This document shows, piece by piece, positions 25,801 through 36,843 of a stretch of 64,000 bases of DNA. A program made the position numbers and the translations under genes. How positions within the stretch are numbered: the first letter of the stretch is position 1; every line of letters starts with the position of its first letter. The notes below the pieces were generated by a model, which saw only the letters and a program-made list of their open reading frames with translations, was not told where the DNA came from and searched no databases. The DNA comes from Cyathus striatus (lineage: Eukaryota; Basidiomycota; Agaricomycetes; Agaricales; Nidulariaceae). The DNA lies in contig JAOVFP010000008.1 of NCBI GenBank assembly GCA_025738555.1, forward strand, positions 3,410,001 through 3,474,000. The letters are read 5' to 3'.

Positions 25801-25959
25801 CGGTCCCGCCGCTGCTGCCATATAGTGCCATCGTGAGCAAGAATGTGAGTCCGGATCAGTTTTTTTATGTTAGATTTGGGATGGTTCTGATCTTTCTTTT
25901 TCGCTCCTCTCTTTTATGTCTTTTTCTTGGGTGGTTAGATCCGGAGTATCATGCTGTGA
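22895..25959 (+). CDS. Heterotrimeric G-protein alpha subunit (361 aa, 12 exons)
   Basis: Exons: 22895-22984, 23034-23063, 23119-23166, 23219-23514, 23569-23836, 23890-23961, 24012-24083, 24573-24685, 24991-25046, 25111 (one base), 25826-25844, 25939-25959. The GTPase relays receptor signals at the plasma membrane. MGACMS gives Gly2 myristoylation and Cys4 palmitoylation sites. The P-loop is GSGDSGKST (45-53). Switch I is RARTIGITET, with the catalytic Arg at 182 and Thr 185. Switch II is DVGGQKSERRKWIHCF, with the catalytic Gln at 208. G4 is NKND (273-276) and G5 is TTATDT (332-337). The tail NIRSIML has no cysteine at -4. Length is typical for the family. Introns 7 (489 nt), 8 (305 nt) and 10 (714 nt) are very long for this window. 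The model is secure to 25046; the last three exons are inferred from frame and family pattern. Confidence 0.88.
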
Positions 25960-27699
25960 TTCCGCGGGATTCCGCTTCTCCTCCTCCTCTCCCCCGCCTC
26001 CCTTCCCTCCCTTCCTCCGTTCTCAGTCTTCTCGTCCCCTCCACACACTCTCCTTTGTTTCCTTCCTAGGCCAAATCAAACCAAGCACCCACTTACAAGC
26101 GTGTATTTTAATGTATAGTACGGAGTTGTCGCTCCGGTTTAAGTTATCCGACACTCAGGGTATGTCACCTTTTTATTCCCACCGAGAGTCACAGCCGATC
26201 TGACGGCGAAGTTGACAGCTACACCACACACCACCAACACACCAATCTATCGAATATATACCTATCGAAACTCGACCATCCTTCTCTGTCTTACTATTTC
26301 CTACCTATTCTTTACCTACAGATGTCTTCTTTGCTACTATGCTTTATATACGTGTTTAGAGCTTAGGCTTTTTATTCTTTTTATGGGTTGCGCGGCTGGT
26401 GCCGGTGTATCTGCGCGGAGCTATCACAGTGGTTGATATCAGTGATGTCTGTTCGTGATGCGCGTAACGCAACCTGTTTTTATCCTTTTGCATGTTTACA
26501 TCGACTCAACCCCTCACTCGCTCAGTCCATTCTTAATTTCTACTTCTCTTCTTTTTTTCTTTTTTTTCTTCGTAGCAACAAGTATCGTAAAGTAATATAC
26601 AGTGAATTGAATGGATTCTTTTTTTTTATCAATCTCTTCTCCCTCGGCGTTCGTAATGAGCTATTTATGTATTCATATGGTATTCATATCTGAAGGTGGT
26701 GTGACGTGAGTACTCAGCAGCTAAGAATGAAAGAAGCCCACGATCGTGTCAGATGGGGTGCCTTTTGGGTACCTTGTGATGCAATGGATAAACATTATGA
26801 CCGTGGCATGGAATCCTCGATTGGCCACCGTCACGGAAGGTGATTGAGCTGACTGACTTCTAGGTGATGCGCTCATACTAATTTTGTGAAGATAGGTAGG
26901 GCTTGTGCTATGTTTGATGCCCTATGATAGAGATCCCCTGATGGGCTCCAAGACGCCGAGTCGAAGAATATTTTCTTGGACGAGCGGTAGCGTGATAGAG
27001 TTTGGATAGAGTAGGTACTGGACAAAGTAAGAGTCACTCGCCCGATCGTACCGTTTGCGTCCATCGCGCGTCTCACTGTAATATAATACGTTTCCAAGGT
27101 GCATCCCTAGTTTATTGACGTTGACAAGCCTGTGAGTGTACATGATTTCCATCGTTACTGACGATGTCCGTACGGCGTACGCAATTTCTTTAGCGAAATT
27201 GGCGTGGATGTTACTGTAACCTGCTCCCGCCTGCCAGACCTGTAGGCTGTAACGTAGAAGGTCGATCGCAGTATGGCTCGAACATGAGGCTTGCTGGTGC
27301 ATGTTCGCGTGCTCCATTGGGTTCGCGCGAGGCTTAATGGAAATACCGTCGATTAGCTGTGTATGGAAGTGTTTCCTCTATGAGGTGAACATTGCACCGA
27401 GGGTTTCAAAGGATGCCGTTATATGCTACGCACGCTGTCAATGACAATAGGAGTTGGAGATTTTGGGTATGAATCATCTCGCTTGAAGCTGGAACGTGAG
27501 TTTACGTTTCGTTGAGCCCTTGGGTTATGTGCCTTGATTGGCAGGGGGGAGTGTATTGCAGATAAAAATATTCAACGGAGAAAAAGGAGATAAATATGAA
27601 CTCGGAGGTTTTTTAATATTTCAATCAATATACATATCTTTGATGTGTACTTCGTATTTCACCTAGATATTGCTCGATACTTCATCAATTTTCACGTAC
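25960..27699. other. Intergenic, no gene supported
   Basis: The first part continues the pyrimidine-rich composition of the G-alpha locus and probably holds its 3' UTR. Short ORFs further on, including one of 131 codons on the minus strand at 26922-27317, show no recognisable domain. Confidence 0.4.
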
Positions 27700-29534
27700 C
27701 TACACATTAGTTTCGTTGTTGCTTTGCTCGGGAAAAGCTGCCGGGGAAACCTTGTAAAGAGATGTACAAGATGTTTTAATTTCAATCTAATATGAAAGTG
27801 TTAGATTAACACAAAGGCACGAGCAACAAATACTCATACCTTCGACAATTCCAAATTTACTTCTTCCTCAAGTTTCTGGCTTTCCTGATAAAGTTCGTCA
27901 TAGGTGAAAGGTGCTACCTTGATAATGTCTTCATCCTTTGGGGTTCCATATACCCTTTTATAGTGATTCGTATAGTGCTTACGTGCCTCCTCTTGTAGCG
28001 TTCGGAGCCTCTTTTCTGCAACTGGACCTGACAAGGATCGTGACTGGGTAGTTGGCACAATGTTCTTGTGTGCCACAGCCACGCCCCACCACTGCGCATC
28101 CGACTTTGGGACGAAATCACCTTCATACTTAGTGCAAACATTAACAATAGCAGTCAGACACTGATGTCGGTATTCAAGCAGGTGATAATATAATTGTGCA
28201 GGAATATCCTCCATTTCCGGCACATACATTTCTTCCACTGGTTGTTTGAAGAGCGCATTTTGGACAATCTCCGCAGCATCCTCTAGGAAGCCGTTTCCAG
28301 CGAGCGCGAAGTATGCTACGAGCGGGTTTACATGCATTTGTGCCTTCAATATCTCCCTAAGGATATCAATAGCCTTTGTCATCTCATATTTGTGCGCTGC
28401 AAATATCAGCCGAAATGCGAGAGAAGTATCCGAGAGGTTGACATTGGCAATGGGATAGCAAATTTCAAATAATTTTGAAAGAGTGCTGCTATCTTCAGGA
28501 AGTGAAAGACACTTGTTTCCATAGTCATTTACTGTAACATCTTGCACTAGTTTTGATGATGCAAGACGCAAAATTATTTCATGTAGCCGAAACTCAACTC
28601 CATCTGAGGATAACACAACTAGATCATAGTCTGGAAAGTTGAACTCGTCAGAAACAGTTGTTATATTATCGACTTCTGAGTCTTCAAATCTTGCAGCGCT
28701 GGCGGATGAAGAAGTCGCATCTTTCGTATTGGCATCGTGTATCGCAGCTGGTAAATCAACAGTGGAATTATCGAGTGAAGCTGTGGTTCCTTCAACATTA
28801 TCGATTAATATGGCTGTTTCTGATGAAGTTTCTGAGGGCTCTGCTTCTGACTCGGCATTATCAGAAGCCGCTTCGGAGTCAACTTCTGCGTTATGAGGTA
28901 TACAGAAGAGCATTTCCTCTTTGGTCCGCACAAATTGGATTAGGCGGTAATAGGCACCAGCGGGCATATCCGCCATTTCTTGGATATAACTAGCGCCAGC
29001 AATTGTTTTCTCCCAATCTAAAACTTCCCCCTTAGCCTTATCAACAACATTTTCATCTGTTCGTGGGCAAAGTTCGCTCCATTGACGTGCTGCCAATCGC
29101 GCGTCCTCTTCCAGTAAAAGGCGACAAGAGATCGCATATACATGTAATGGTTCGAGTTTGATGAAAGTTCGAAGTGAGCCTTTCATTATAACTGTTGCTA
29201 GCGTGAGCTGGTATTTCAATGCCGCTTCCAGTATATCGCGAAGGAGAGCAAGTCCATCCACATCTGGGTCAAGTATTGGGTAACAAAGGCGAAGAAGTGG
29301 GTCTAATGTCTTGCTGTTCTCCGTTATATCAATGATAGGTTTTTCTGTGTCAATTGAAGCCGGCTGAGGAAGAGAGAACATATCTCGAAAAAAAGGCGAG
29401 CCGAGAATTAGTATGATTCGATGGATATAAAAGTTAACACCATCTGAAGTTCGTAGGATGGTATCGGAACTTTGAATGTCGTCAAATGGTTCATCAGCAC
29501 GAAGATGATTGTTGTCTGGAGGTGACGAGGGCAT
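27700..29534 (-). CDS. Double-BTB domain protein, third paralogue
   Basis: BTB1 (SSDTILRTSDGVNFYIHRII, SPFFRDMFSLPQ, LLRLCYPILDP) is followed by an acidic Ser/Glu/Ala-rich linker (about 215-300). BTB2 starts near residue 305 (DYDLVVLSSDGVEFRLHEII, KLFEICYPIANVN, AHKYEMTKAIDILR). As an unspliced ORF it ends at 27834 (566 aa). I prefer two exons, 29534-27840 and 27786-27700. A 53-nt intron (GTATGA...TTAG with a CTAAC branch site) then adds about 29 residues (IEIKTSCTSLYKV...) that align with the helical tails of the two other paralogues. It is divergent from the F-box gene at 29792, so a 257-bp region serves both. Likely an adaptor protein; the partner is unknown. Confidence 0.82.
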
Positions 29535-29791
29535 TGTTCTTGTTATATAATAATGAAGAGTGGCTGTATGTGAGGATGTAGTACTGGGGTAGTAGTAAGT
29601 AGTAGAACAAAGGAGTCAATTGTTACTACGAACTTAGTTTGTCAACGAGTCAACAATCGTATTTCGAGTCACAAGACTTATTACATAATCACAATTGTAA
29701 ATCACATTGTGGGTCCGCAACCGATGTTCAAGTTTCTTTGTCTCCTCCCATTGCTCTATTGAACTCGATCCAGTTCTGTCGATTTACTCTA
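29535..29791. promoter_or_regulatory. Shared intergenic promoter region between BTB and F-box genes
   Basis: 257 bp separates two divergent starts (BTB at 29534 on minus, F-box at 29792 on plus), so it must hold both promoters unless the F-box start lies further upstream. The F-box frame is open back to 29639, but family comparison favours the Met at 29792. Confidence 0.4.
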
Positions 29792-31696
29792 ATGGGAAAC
29801 GCTACTAGCCACCAGCATCTGCATTACCATATCCAAAAATTACCATTGGAATTGATAGAGCAGATTCTCAGCGAGGCATGCGAGGACTATAGAATCAGCG
29901 TTCGTGAAACAATGCATGAAGAAAATATTTCACGCCGGGACAGTCGGTCGATTCCTGTAACGCATGAAATGAGTCAAACCTCCCTAGTTACTCCAGGAAC
30001 TCTCAGTAGGGTGTGTCGGGCATGGAAGGACATTGTCTATCATACCCCGATGTTATGGGATACCGTACAAGTATCTGTCAAATGTTCTGGGTATGATGAT
30101 CCAAACGCTATAAAAACCTACCAAGAAGGATCAGCGAAAATGAAAAGATGGCTTTCGCGGGCCGGCATCCGCCCACTTACCGTGAAAATCGAAGAACACT
30201 TCCAATGCAGTGGTCACGCTGAAGACTTGCTGATTAAAGAATTGCTTGCATATTCCAACCGATGGGAAAATGTCGACATATTCTGTCCTGGAAGGACCGC
30301 TGAATTATTCGCCGAGTTGCAGAGCGTTATGGCGCAAGATCTTCCTATGTTGATAGCATTTACTTGCCGGCCTTCCTACCATTGCTACCGTGCAGAAGAA
30401 GATCAACATCCCCCCCTCCGTATTCTTGCAGCACCACATCTAACGCAGGTGTCAAAATATGATAGCTTTCCCCTCGCAGTTTCAAAGTCTAGGATCAAGA
30501 CATGCACATGGAATTCTACGGCGGTCGTTCCTTCTATCGATGACTTGGAACATATGGAAAACATAATGAACTGCTCTATCAACAGTCCTGTCCTCTTAAG
30601 GATAGGGTTGCAACAATCCGAAGAGACTCCACCACTTCTCCAGCTCAAGTATCTAACAAATTTATCCCTCCAAAATTTGGACACATCTGCTATACGATAT
30701 ATCCTACCAGCCCTAGAGCTACCTGCGCTTCGACGGTTTGCTATCTCCCACATCGATAATGCTCAAGGACAACTTCGAGATGCCAGTTCTGTCATCTGGT
30801 ATATATTATCGTTGTTGAAACGATCTAATTCGCCAGATGTTGAGTACTTGGATCTCGATATTTCAATGCAAGCTTTCAATGAGGACGAACTGCTGGACAT
30901 ATTTCGAATTGTCCCTAATTTGAAACATTTCAAGTTCAAATTAAAGCTCTGGCCAGAATCGCCTGAACCTTACGTTGACCGACCAGAATCAATCGACTTC
31001 ATCTATCTAAGATGTCTGACTACCTTCTATATTGACCTTGATTCTCTACGTTTTGCTGGAGACATTGCCCTCCTTCATTATCTAACATTACCGGCATTGG
31101 AGGAGTTTCAAGTAATACTTCCGACATCACGGAGTTCCCGCCATCTCCTCACTGACCTAGAAGACCTAGTGGAACGGTCTGATTGCTCTCTAAAAACACT
31201 CAAAATCAACACGAGTGTAAATATATCCAAGACTTCGCTTGTAAACCTATTACAAGCCCTACCGACTCTGGAGTGCTTACATATTATTGGCGAAATAAAT
31301 TATGGCGGGTACAAGCTCACAGACACTATATTTGAACTACTCCTTCCTGAATGCCAGTGTGGAGATTGTGGATACAACCCGGAAGAAGAAAAAAGCGAGG
31401 TTTATTTACCAAATCTTTCCGAGCTCTCTCTAGAGGGCATATTGGCACCTAAGATTAAGTGGGATGACATCATCGATGCTTTCGAATATCGCTGGGAAGG
31501 TGATGAGGACAATGGGGTAAAGAAGCTTTCTCGTGCTCGTATTTATGCCGACGGATGCAATGGGATGCTGAAAGGGAACGTGGCACTCCGAGAACGCGTA
31601 AATTCTCTTCGGGAGAAAGGTATGGATGTTAAGCTCGAGGATCCAATTAGGACTACTGGTGATTGGTATCAGCACCGTGTTACTATTAGGTATTAA
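29792..31696 (+). CDS. F-box-like protein, intact (634 aa); unit 1 of the F-box/MYND array
   Basis: It starts MGNATSHQH, with the F-box-like region HIQKLPLELIEQILSEACED and LSRVCRAWKDIVYHTPMLWD, then a long Leu-rich region (ALELPALRRFAIS, LVNLLQALPTLECLHII, LPNLSELSLEGILAPKIKWD). It ends TIRY, like the 9.4-11.3 kb gene (GTRY). An in-frame extension of 51 codons upstream exists but lacks family support. Gly2 and Ser6 fit N-myristoylation. It faces a MYND-finger gene tail to tail with 185 bp between stop codons. The same pairing recurs at 36.8-40.0 kb and 40.4-42.1 kb, so this is the best preserved copy of a duplicated cassette. Likely role: substrate receptor of an SCF ligase, by family inference. 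Confidence 0.88.
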   Translation: MGNATSHQHLHYHIQKLPLELIEQILSEACEDYRISVRETMHEENISRRDSRSIPVTHEMSQTSLVTPGTLSRVCRAWKDIVYHTPMLWDTVQVSVKCSGYDDPNAIKTYQEGSAKMKRWLSRAGIRPLTVKIEEHFQCSGHAEDLLIKELLAYSNRWENVDIFCPGRTAELFAELQSVMAQDLPMLIAFTCRPSYHCYRAEEDQHPPLRILAAPHLTQVSKYDSFPLAVSKSRIKTCTWNSTAVVPSIDDLEHMENIMNCSINSPVLLRIGLQQSEETPPLLQLKYLTNLSLQNLDTSAIRYILPALELPALRRFAISHIDNAQGQLRDASSVIWYILSLLKRSNSPDVEYLDLDISMQAFNEDELLDIFRIVPNLKHFKFKLKLWPESPEPYVDRPESIDFIYLRCLTTFYIDLDSLRFAGDIALLHYLTLPALEEFQVILPTSRSSRHLLTDLEDLVERSDCSLKTLKINTSVNISKTSLVNLLQALPTLECLHIIGEINYGGYKLTDTIFELLLPECQCGDCGYNPEEEKSEVYLPNLSELSLEGILAPKIKWDDIIDAFEYRWEGDEDNGVKKLSRARIYADGCNGMLKGNVALRERVNSLREKGMDVKLEDPIRTTGDWYQHRVTIRY

Positions 31697-31881
31697 TGTT
31701 ATAAGAATAAGTGCACGCTGTTAAAGACTAGCACTTCTTTACTAACAAAAAATTATGTATATCTTTGAATAATGCTGAGTACCAACAGCATGTAACCTTT
31801 ACTAGATGGTTGTTGCCTATGATACTGCCTTTTTACAAATAACATATTCAAAAATTACTTATCCAATCCTCCAAAGGTTTG

Positions 31882-32927
31882 CTAATGTGTCGAAGCTTCT
31901 TGAATACTTCTGCATTCACGTTTATGCCGTTTCCAATCAGTCTTTTGGCATACTTTGGAACAGTACTTGATTTGATGGCATCCGCTACATTTTTTAAATG
32001 TGGGATTTCCTTTATTAGTGCACTGGGCACATAAATCATTTTCAAGTGCCATCTGACGTTCGGCTAAAAGTAGTAAATCAATTATGTAGAAACAAACCTC
32101 TAGAAGATATATTAAAATATTCACAGTACTTCTTTGCTCGGTCTATCATCCGTTGCTGTTGTGCTGAAGGAGTCGACATTATCAGACGGGGTTTCTTTTG
32201 TGAATACAGGCTGGGGCTCTTACCGTGATCTTCAGTCTTTTTTATATATTTACCCGCATCCAAAGCTTCCGAGGCCATAATTAGCGCTGAAAGCGGGTCC
32301 GAATGAGAGCCTGAATATGTTAAATGGTCCGTAAATATCTTTGAATTCTGGCAAAATATCCGTACTTGGATCAGGATTTATTAAATTGTGGTGTCTTTGT
32401 TCATCATCTAAAAACTTTTCCCAAGACTCCGAATTGTACCACTTCGTGATTAAATTATCAGCTAGTTCTCGGAGAGACACATCGACATCAAAGTAGTTCC
32501 GATGGGCTCCGCCTCCTATTACAATGGGAGGTGGCCAATCATCTTCCCTTATGATTATAAGGTCACTTCTGAACATCGGGCGGTGGCCAGGATGTTTGGG
32601 GTTTATGCCAAGAAGGCAAGAAACAGATGAGTTTATGGGAAGCCGGATATCGATATTGAAGTGTATGACATATTCACCTCCCTCGTTGACCGCCAGCTCA
32701 GGGGGCTGATTCGTTACATTGAACATCTGTATGCGGGTACCACCAATGGATTTCCCATATGTTTTTCGAAGATCAAGAGCCGTGGTATACAGACCATATG
32801 GTCGCTTGGCCCCTTCTTCACTGAATTCCATCTCCACTAGACGTGGTTCAGTACCATCCGCAGGATATAGGAGAACTTTGCGAATGATGGTATCATGGGG
32901 GTCGTGTAGAGGTGTATTCGAATACAT
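31882..32927 (-). CDS. MYND zinc-finger protein, unit 1 (276 aa)
   Basis: Preferred exons: 32927-32366, 32310-32224, 32063-31882. Intron 1 (GTACGG...ATTCAG, 55 nt) is required: it joins the frame of the N-terminal region to the MASEALDAGKYIKK frame, and phases match in all three paralogues. Intron 2 runs from GTAAGA at 32223 to TTTTAG at 32064. Alternatively part of this DNA (QQQRMIDRAKKYCEYF) is an extra exon; the data cannot settle it. The N-terminal 190 residues (TPLHDPHDTIIRKVLLYPAD...) form an unnamed domain. The C-terminus is a MYND finger, CAQC-x10-CSGC-x4-YCSKVCQ-x7-H-x3-C (about 227-265), normally a protein-protein module. The start is the Met that aligns with the first Met of the 40.0 and 42.1 kb copies; an upstream extension to 32990 exists. 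Confidence 0.78.
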
Positions 32928-33027
32928 AATTAGGTGTGAATAGGTACCTTGGAAGCCAATGTTCAAAGACTCCGAAAGAGAACAAGACAAGTACTATCGA
33001 TTATCGATCCATGTAGCGCGTCGTGGA

Positions 33028-33035
33028 TATTTAAA
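33028..33035 (-). promoter_or_regulatory. TATA-like box of MYND copy 1
   Basis: TTTAAATA on the minus strand, about 100 bp upstream of the chosen start, with a conserved TATCGATTATCGAT block between it and the gene. The same arrangement precedes copy 2. Placement by conservation only; no transcript data. Confidence 0.4.
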
Positions 33036-33039
33036 GCCA

Positions 33040-36000
33040 CTAGTAGGTCAGGTGAGTAGAAGTAACTTTGATAGTTTAAGGATGTACCGGTCGGTAATCG
33101 GCGCTTGACTTCGTATCTATTGTAACTTTAAGCTCGCTTGTGTATCACGACATATTGAGCTATAGAAACTAAGTAATAAGCCTAACGTTTGAATATTTGA
33201 ATATTGAATGTCGAACGGTGGTCCTCAATCAAGTGGTAGTCCTAAGACTCAGCCCTCGGAGGAAAAACAGGCGCTTAATCGCTTATGTACAGAAAGCGCT
33301 TAGCAACCTGTTACTTAATCACATGTGGTTGGTTGTGCGCACGGGCCACCATGCCAACGTCTCCTGCGATTCAATGTCACTCCTCTACGTCTTACACGAC
33401 GACAACACTAGACTAAGCTGCTCCAAATTCCCCATATTTCGAATAAACCCGAACTGCGATGCACCTGGATGCCCTCTGATTCCCACCTGCGGGACTAATC
33501 AGCATACTTGCCTTTCCACAGGCCCCAAGACCCGCAAGTCTCTACTCAGCACTGCAGCAGTGTCTCAGTTTACCTGTTAAGTAGTCCCTGCCGTCGAGGT
33601 GCCGGTAAATCGTGGTGCATTGTCCGGGCTGTATGTGCGACCTTACTGGCGGTATCGATTTGCGACGCGAGATCGGAAAGGCGTTGTTGACATTTTCCTG
33701 GATGCCAGTGGATAGTAGGAAGAAAGAAGACAGGATATGGCATTCGTTTTGCATGCGGAAAATACGAGCAATGGTGGATGATAGAATGGTCAGTCCTATC
33801 CTTTCTCCAAAGTGGTTTGAAATCGACATGATCTCTTTGTACAGCATATAGCTTGCCCTTAGGACAACTCCTTCATCGTGTACCTTACCGAACGCAATTC
33901 GTTCTGCTAAACGCGCGGTAGGTCACGCTGGAGATTTGGCACATCCCAAAGGACATTGGGGAGCAAATACTGTTTGAACCATGGGAGCGTCCTTGGACTA
34001 TCGAGTTTGAATGTACTATGTAGGGCGTATAGTGGGGAACCTAATCCTGCGAGAGAGTCCTACGATCCTTGAGGGACCTGCAGCGCGCACCAGCGGGACC
34101 AATGGTGGTCCTGCGAGTTCCGTACGGCTAGTGCACGGATCAGAGGCACTTTCACGTGCTGCTCGAAGCCCTTCCTCCTTGACCCTATAGAGATCATGAT
34201 TATCTTTAACATCCACTATTATGATCGTTTGGCTGGGATTTATCAGGAACGCGAATACGTTCTTCATCCATAGGAGAGTTTTGCCTGCCTTGGACAGCCT
34301 AGATAATGGTCGGTCGATTCGGAGTCCTGTCTCAAACCAATGACATCGTCGAGGGTTTGAAAAGAATATGTAGACACGTGATCCGCTCCTTCGCCTAGCC
34401 TGGAGCCAACTGCACTCTCCCCACATCCTCTCGATCGATGAAAGCGTGGCCTCTGCACCCTTTGAAGCCTCGGAGCCCCGATCCCTGTAACCCCGCTAGC
34501 TCAAATCGGACATCCTCCCCATGCAGTTGACCATCAGCACCTGTGTGATGTACATAGCTCAAGCAGGAACTTGCGTGGTTTCCGTGGGTTGTGCTGCGGT
34601 GCTGAGGAAGGGCACAGGGGGTAGCGACTGCTTGGTGAGGATGGGTTGGGAAGATGACGATACGAGGAAGAACGGCGTACCGCGGAACAGAGTGAGGCTT
34701 GGCCGTGAGTCGTTTTGCAGATTGAGGATATCAATGCGGTTACTGTGTCCTCTTTTCGGTGACTTCTGTCTGAGTATACGGAGACAGGCTCGCTGCTTCT
34801 ATATGTTGCTGCTGCCTGCTTGTGACCGTTCAATTTCGAGGTGGTGTTGATGTATAAGGAGCGAGGTCAATGTGTGTAGTGTCTCATACTTGACTGTCAT
34901 GTGCAGTTCTAATTGGTGCTCTTCTTTTCAGATACGTTATCTTCAACATCTACATACTCCCCTCCCCCTTCCGATCTGGGCTGGGATTTATCAGGAACAC
35001 ATTCATGGTCGTCGTCTGTCGGAGAGCTTTGGTAACATTGACTCGGACTACACAGGATGGTCGATTCGGAGTCTTAGGCTTCCCTATCTTCAAAACCTAT
35101 GCCATCATCGGCGATTTGGAAGAGAAAGATGTAAGATACGAGCGACAAGCGATGGTCCGCGGAACAGAGTGAGGCCCGGACTTTGGAAGGGGTGTTGATG
35201 TATGAGGAGCGGTATTGGGGATCAATGTGTATAAGTATTATGTCTCATACCCGATTGTCATGTGCTGTTCTGATGAGTACCTTTCTCTCAGATATGTTGG
35301 ATTGGATTTGGAGCATTAGGGTGTGTTGTCTGGGGTGACGACTCGGTACTCGGCTGTCTCTGCGTGTGTGCATATCTGTCGGAACTCGGGTTGGATGTTT
35401 GGTACTCGCTGAGTCACTTGGAGCAAGAATTCCGGTTCACGATGCTACAATCCTCGGAAAGGGACACGAAGTCTTCTCGGACTTCATACACACCGATCCC
35501 CCCTACAACATACATCCGCATTGCACGCCTGTACAATGTAATCCTCTATGCGCATAATCCAACCCTGGGCAGGTGCTCCAATGGCATTCACACCTTTTAC
35601 CATATTCGATCTGCAGGCTACATGGCTTGTGCTCTGCTGGACACGCACCAACCCTGTCATGTACCCCGAAATGACCGATGGGAGGCTGAAGTATGATGAG
35701 GAACGGATTCGCACGGTCGAGGAATAGCGCAGTGGGATTGAAGATCCCTGTGCGTTGATGGTGTATAATGTGCTTGGGATGGGGGAGGAGGATTATGCGA
35801 GCATGTTGAGGGTGGAGGTGGTTGCTGTTTGCCCGGAGCTTGGGGCAGTGTTACCAGTGTGGAGTGAGGAAGTTTGTGGCCAATTTGGAGGCTTTGCGGT
35901 GGGCTAGAGATGGGCGTGGGGAGGGAGTGAGTGGTTGAATGGTTTATATCCTATTTCATTGGCACATTTGTTACAGGTTGTTGTAAGTTCTACCTTGGTT

Positions 36001-36843
36001 GGCTGTGACTCAAGAATAGGATGTACGAATGTCTACTACTACTTAGTACTTTTAGTATAATATTGTAACGTAATGTTATAAGTATTACGAACTTGGTTCA
36101 TCTGAATGGTTACGAGACTGGTGTAGAGCAGGCAAACTGCCTGCGCTGCGATTCAGGTATTATTCGACATATTAAGACGTTCCAAATCAGATTACGTAAT
36201 CGCGCATCACGCTACATTGATGCGTCCGTACGTGTTCCACTCGTGTTCTCTCCTTAATCCGTCATTCCCGCTCACTCTCTCTCACTTTCCCCTAATTATA
36301 CATCTTCGTACACCGTTCCGACCATACCTATCTCCTGCGACACTCCGAGTTCTCAAAATAGCTTGACATCGGCACCGACGATCAAGACCCTGAAGTTTGA
36401 CAAGAAAACTTGTCTCGTCGCAAACTTCAACTCATTGGACTTTCTTACTGGAGTTTTTCCATTCAGTCTTATGTTTCACACTATTTTCCTTTTAACATCC
36501 TCCATTCCTTCATCCAATTTAATTGGCCTTATTTATTTTAGATTTATTGGTTTTTCTGTATATAAATCCCTATAGTTATTCTACAGAAAGAAAAAAAATC
36601 AATTTTCCTTCACCTTAGAAATCCCTAGATCGGATGGACGTCTCGATCGACTCGTATATTTTGTCTTTGTTTAGGTACACCCAACCGAGTTACCACCTCT
36701 TCACTGGTTGAAAATCACATCGAAACTGTGTGTCCACAATCAATGTTGATGTTGAACACTGAACTCGTTGAACTGAGACTTACAGTTTCTTCGCCTCGTC
36801 CATTGTTCTTTCTCGCTCTATTTAGTCTGGCCAATTTATTCTA
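33040..36843. repeat. Segmental-duplication stretch (copy A) with decayed sequence
   Basis: Blocks recur in order at 44.1-46.3 kb: 'gtcggtcctcaatt'-type sequence near 33.22 kb, 'agcgcttagcaacctgttac' near 33.3 kb, 'tctttgtacagcatata' near 33.83 kb, 'tgggatttatcaggaacac' near 34.98 kb, and 'ctctcagatatgttggattg' near 35.29 kb. No intact gene is visible in either copy. Copy A extends further at its 3' end (35.3-35.9 kb). From 35.95 to 36.84 kb the sequence is AT-rich and unremarkable, ending in the leader of the next F-box copy. Confidence 0.55.
34921..35930 (+). pseudogene. Decayed protein-coding gene of unknown family
   Basis: Two open stretches lacking stops look like exons. Around 34.93-35.18 kb the translation reads NIYILPSPFRSGLGFIRNT and then FGVLGFPIFKTYAIIGDLEE. 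Around 35.56-35.73 kb it reads WAGAPMAFTPFTIFDLQAT then ...NPVMYPEMTDGRLKYDEERI, followed by a stop and more open sequence (DPCALMVYNVLGMGEEDYA). No single frame connects them and no start is evident. I do not recognise the family. Homologous but more degraded sequence occurs in the 44-46 kb copy, which suggests a former gene rather than chance ORFs. Confidence 0.3.

Noticed and set aside
26922..27317. 131-codon minus-strand ORF
   Set aside because: No recognisable domain, no paralogue in the window, and an overlapping ORF of similar quality in another frame.
34016..34426. 136-codon minus-strand ORF in the duplicated spacer
   Set aside because: The matching place in the second copy (about 45 kb) is not open, so it is probably a chance ORF.
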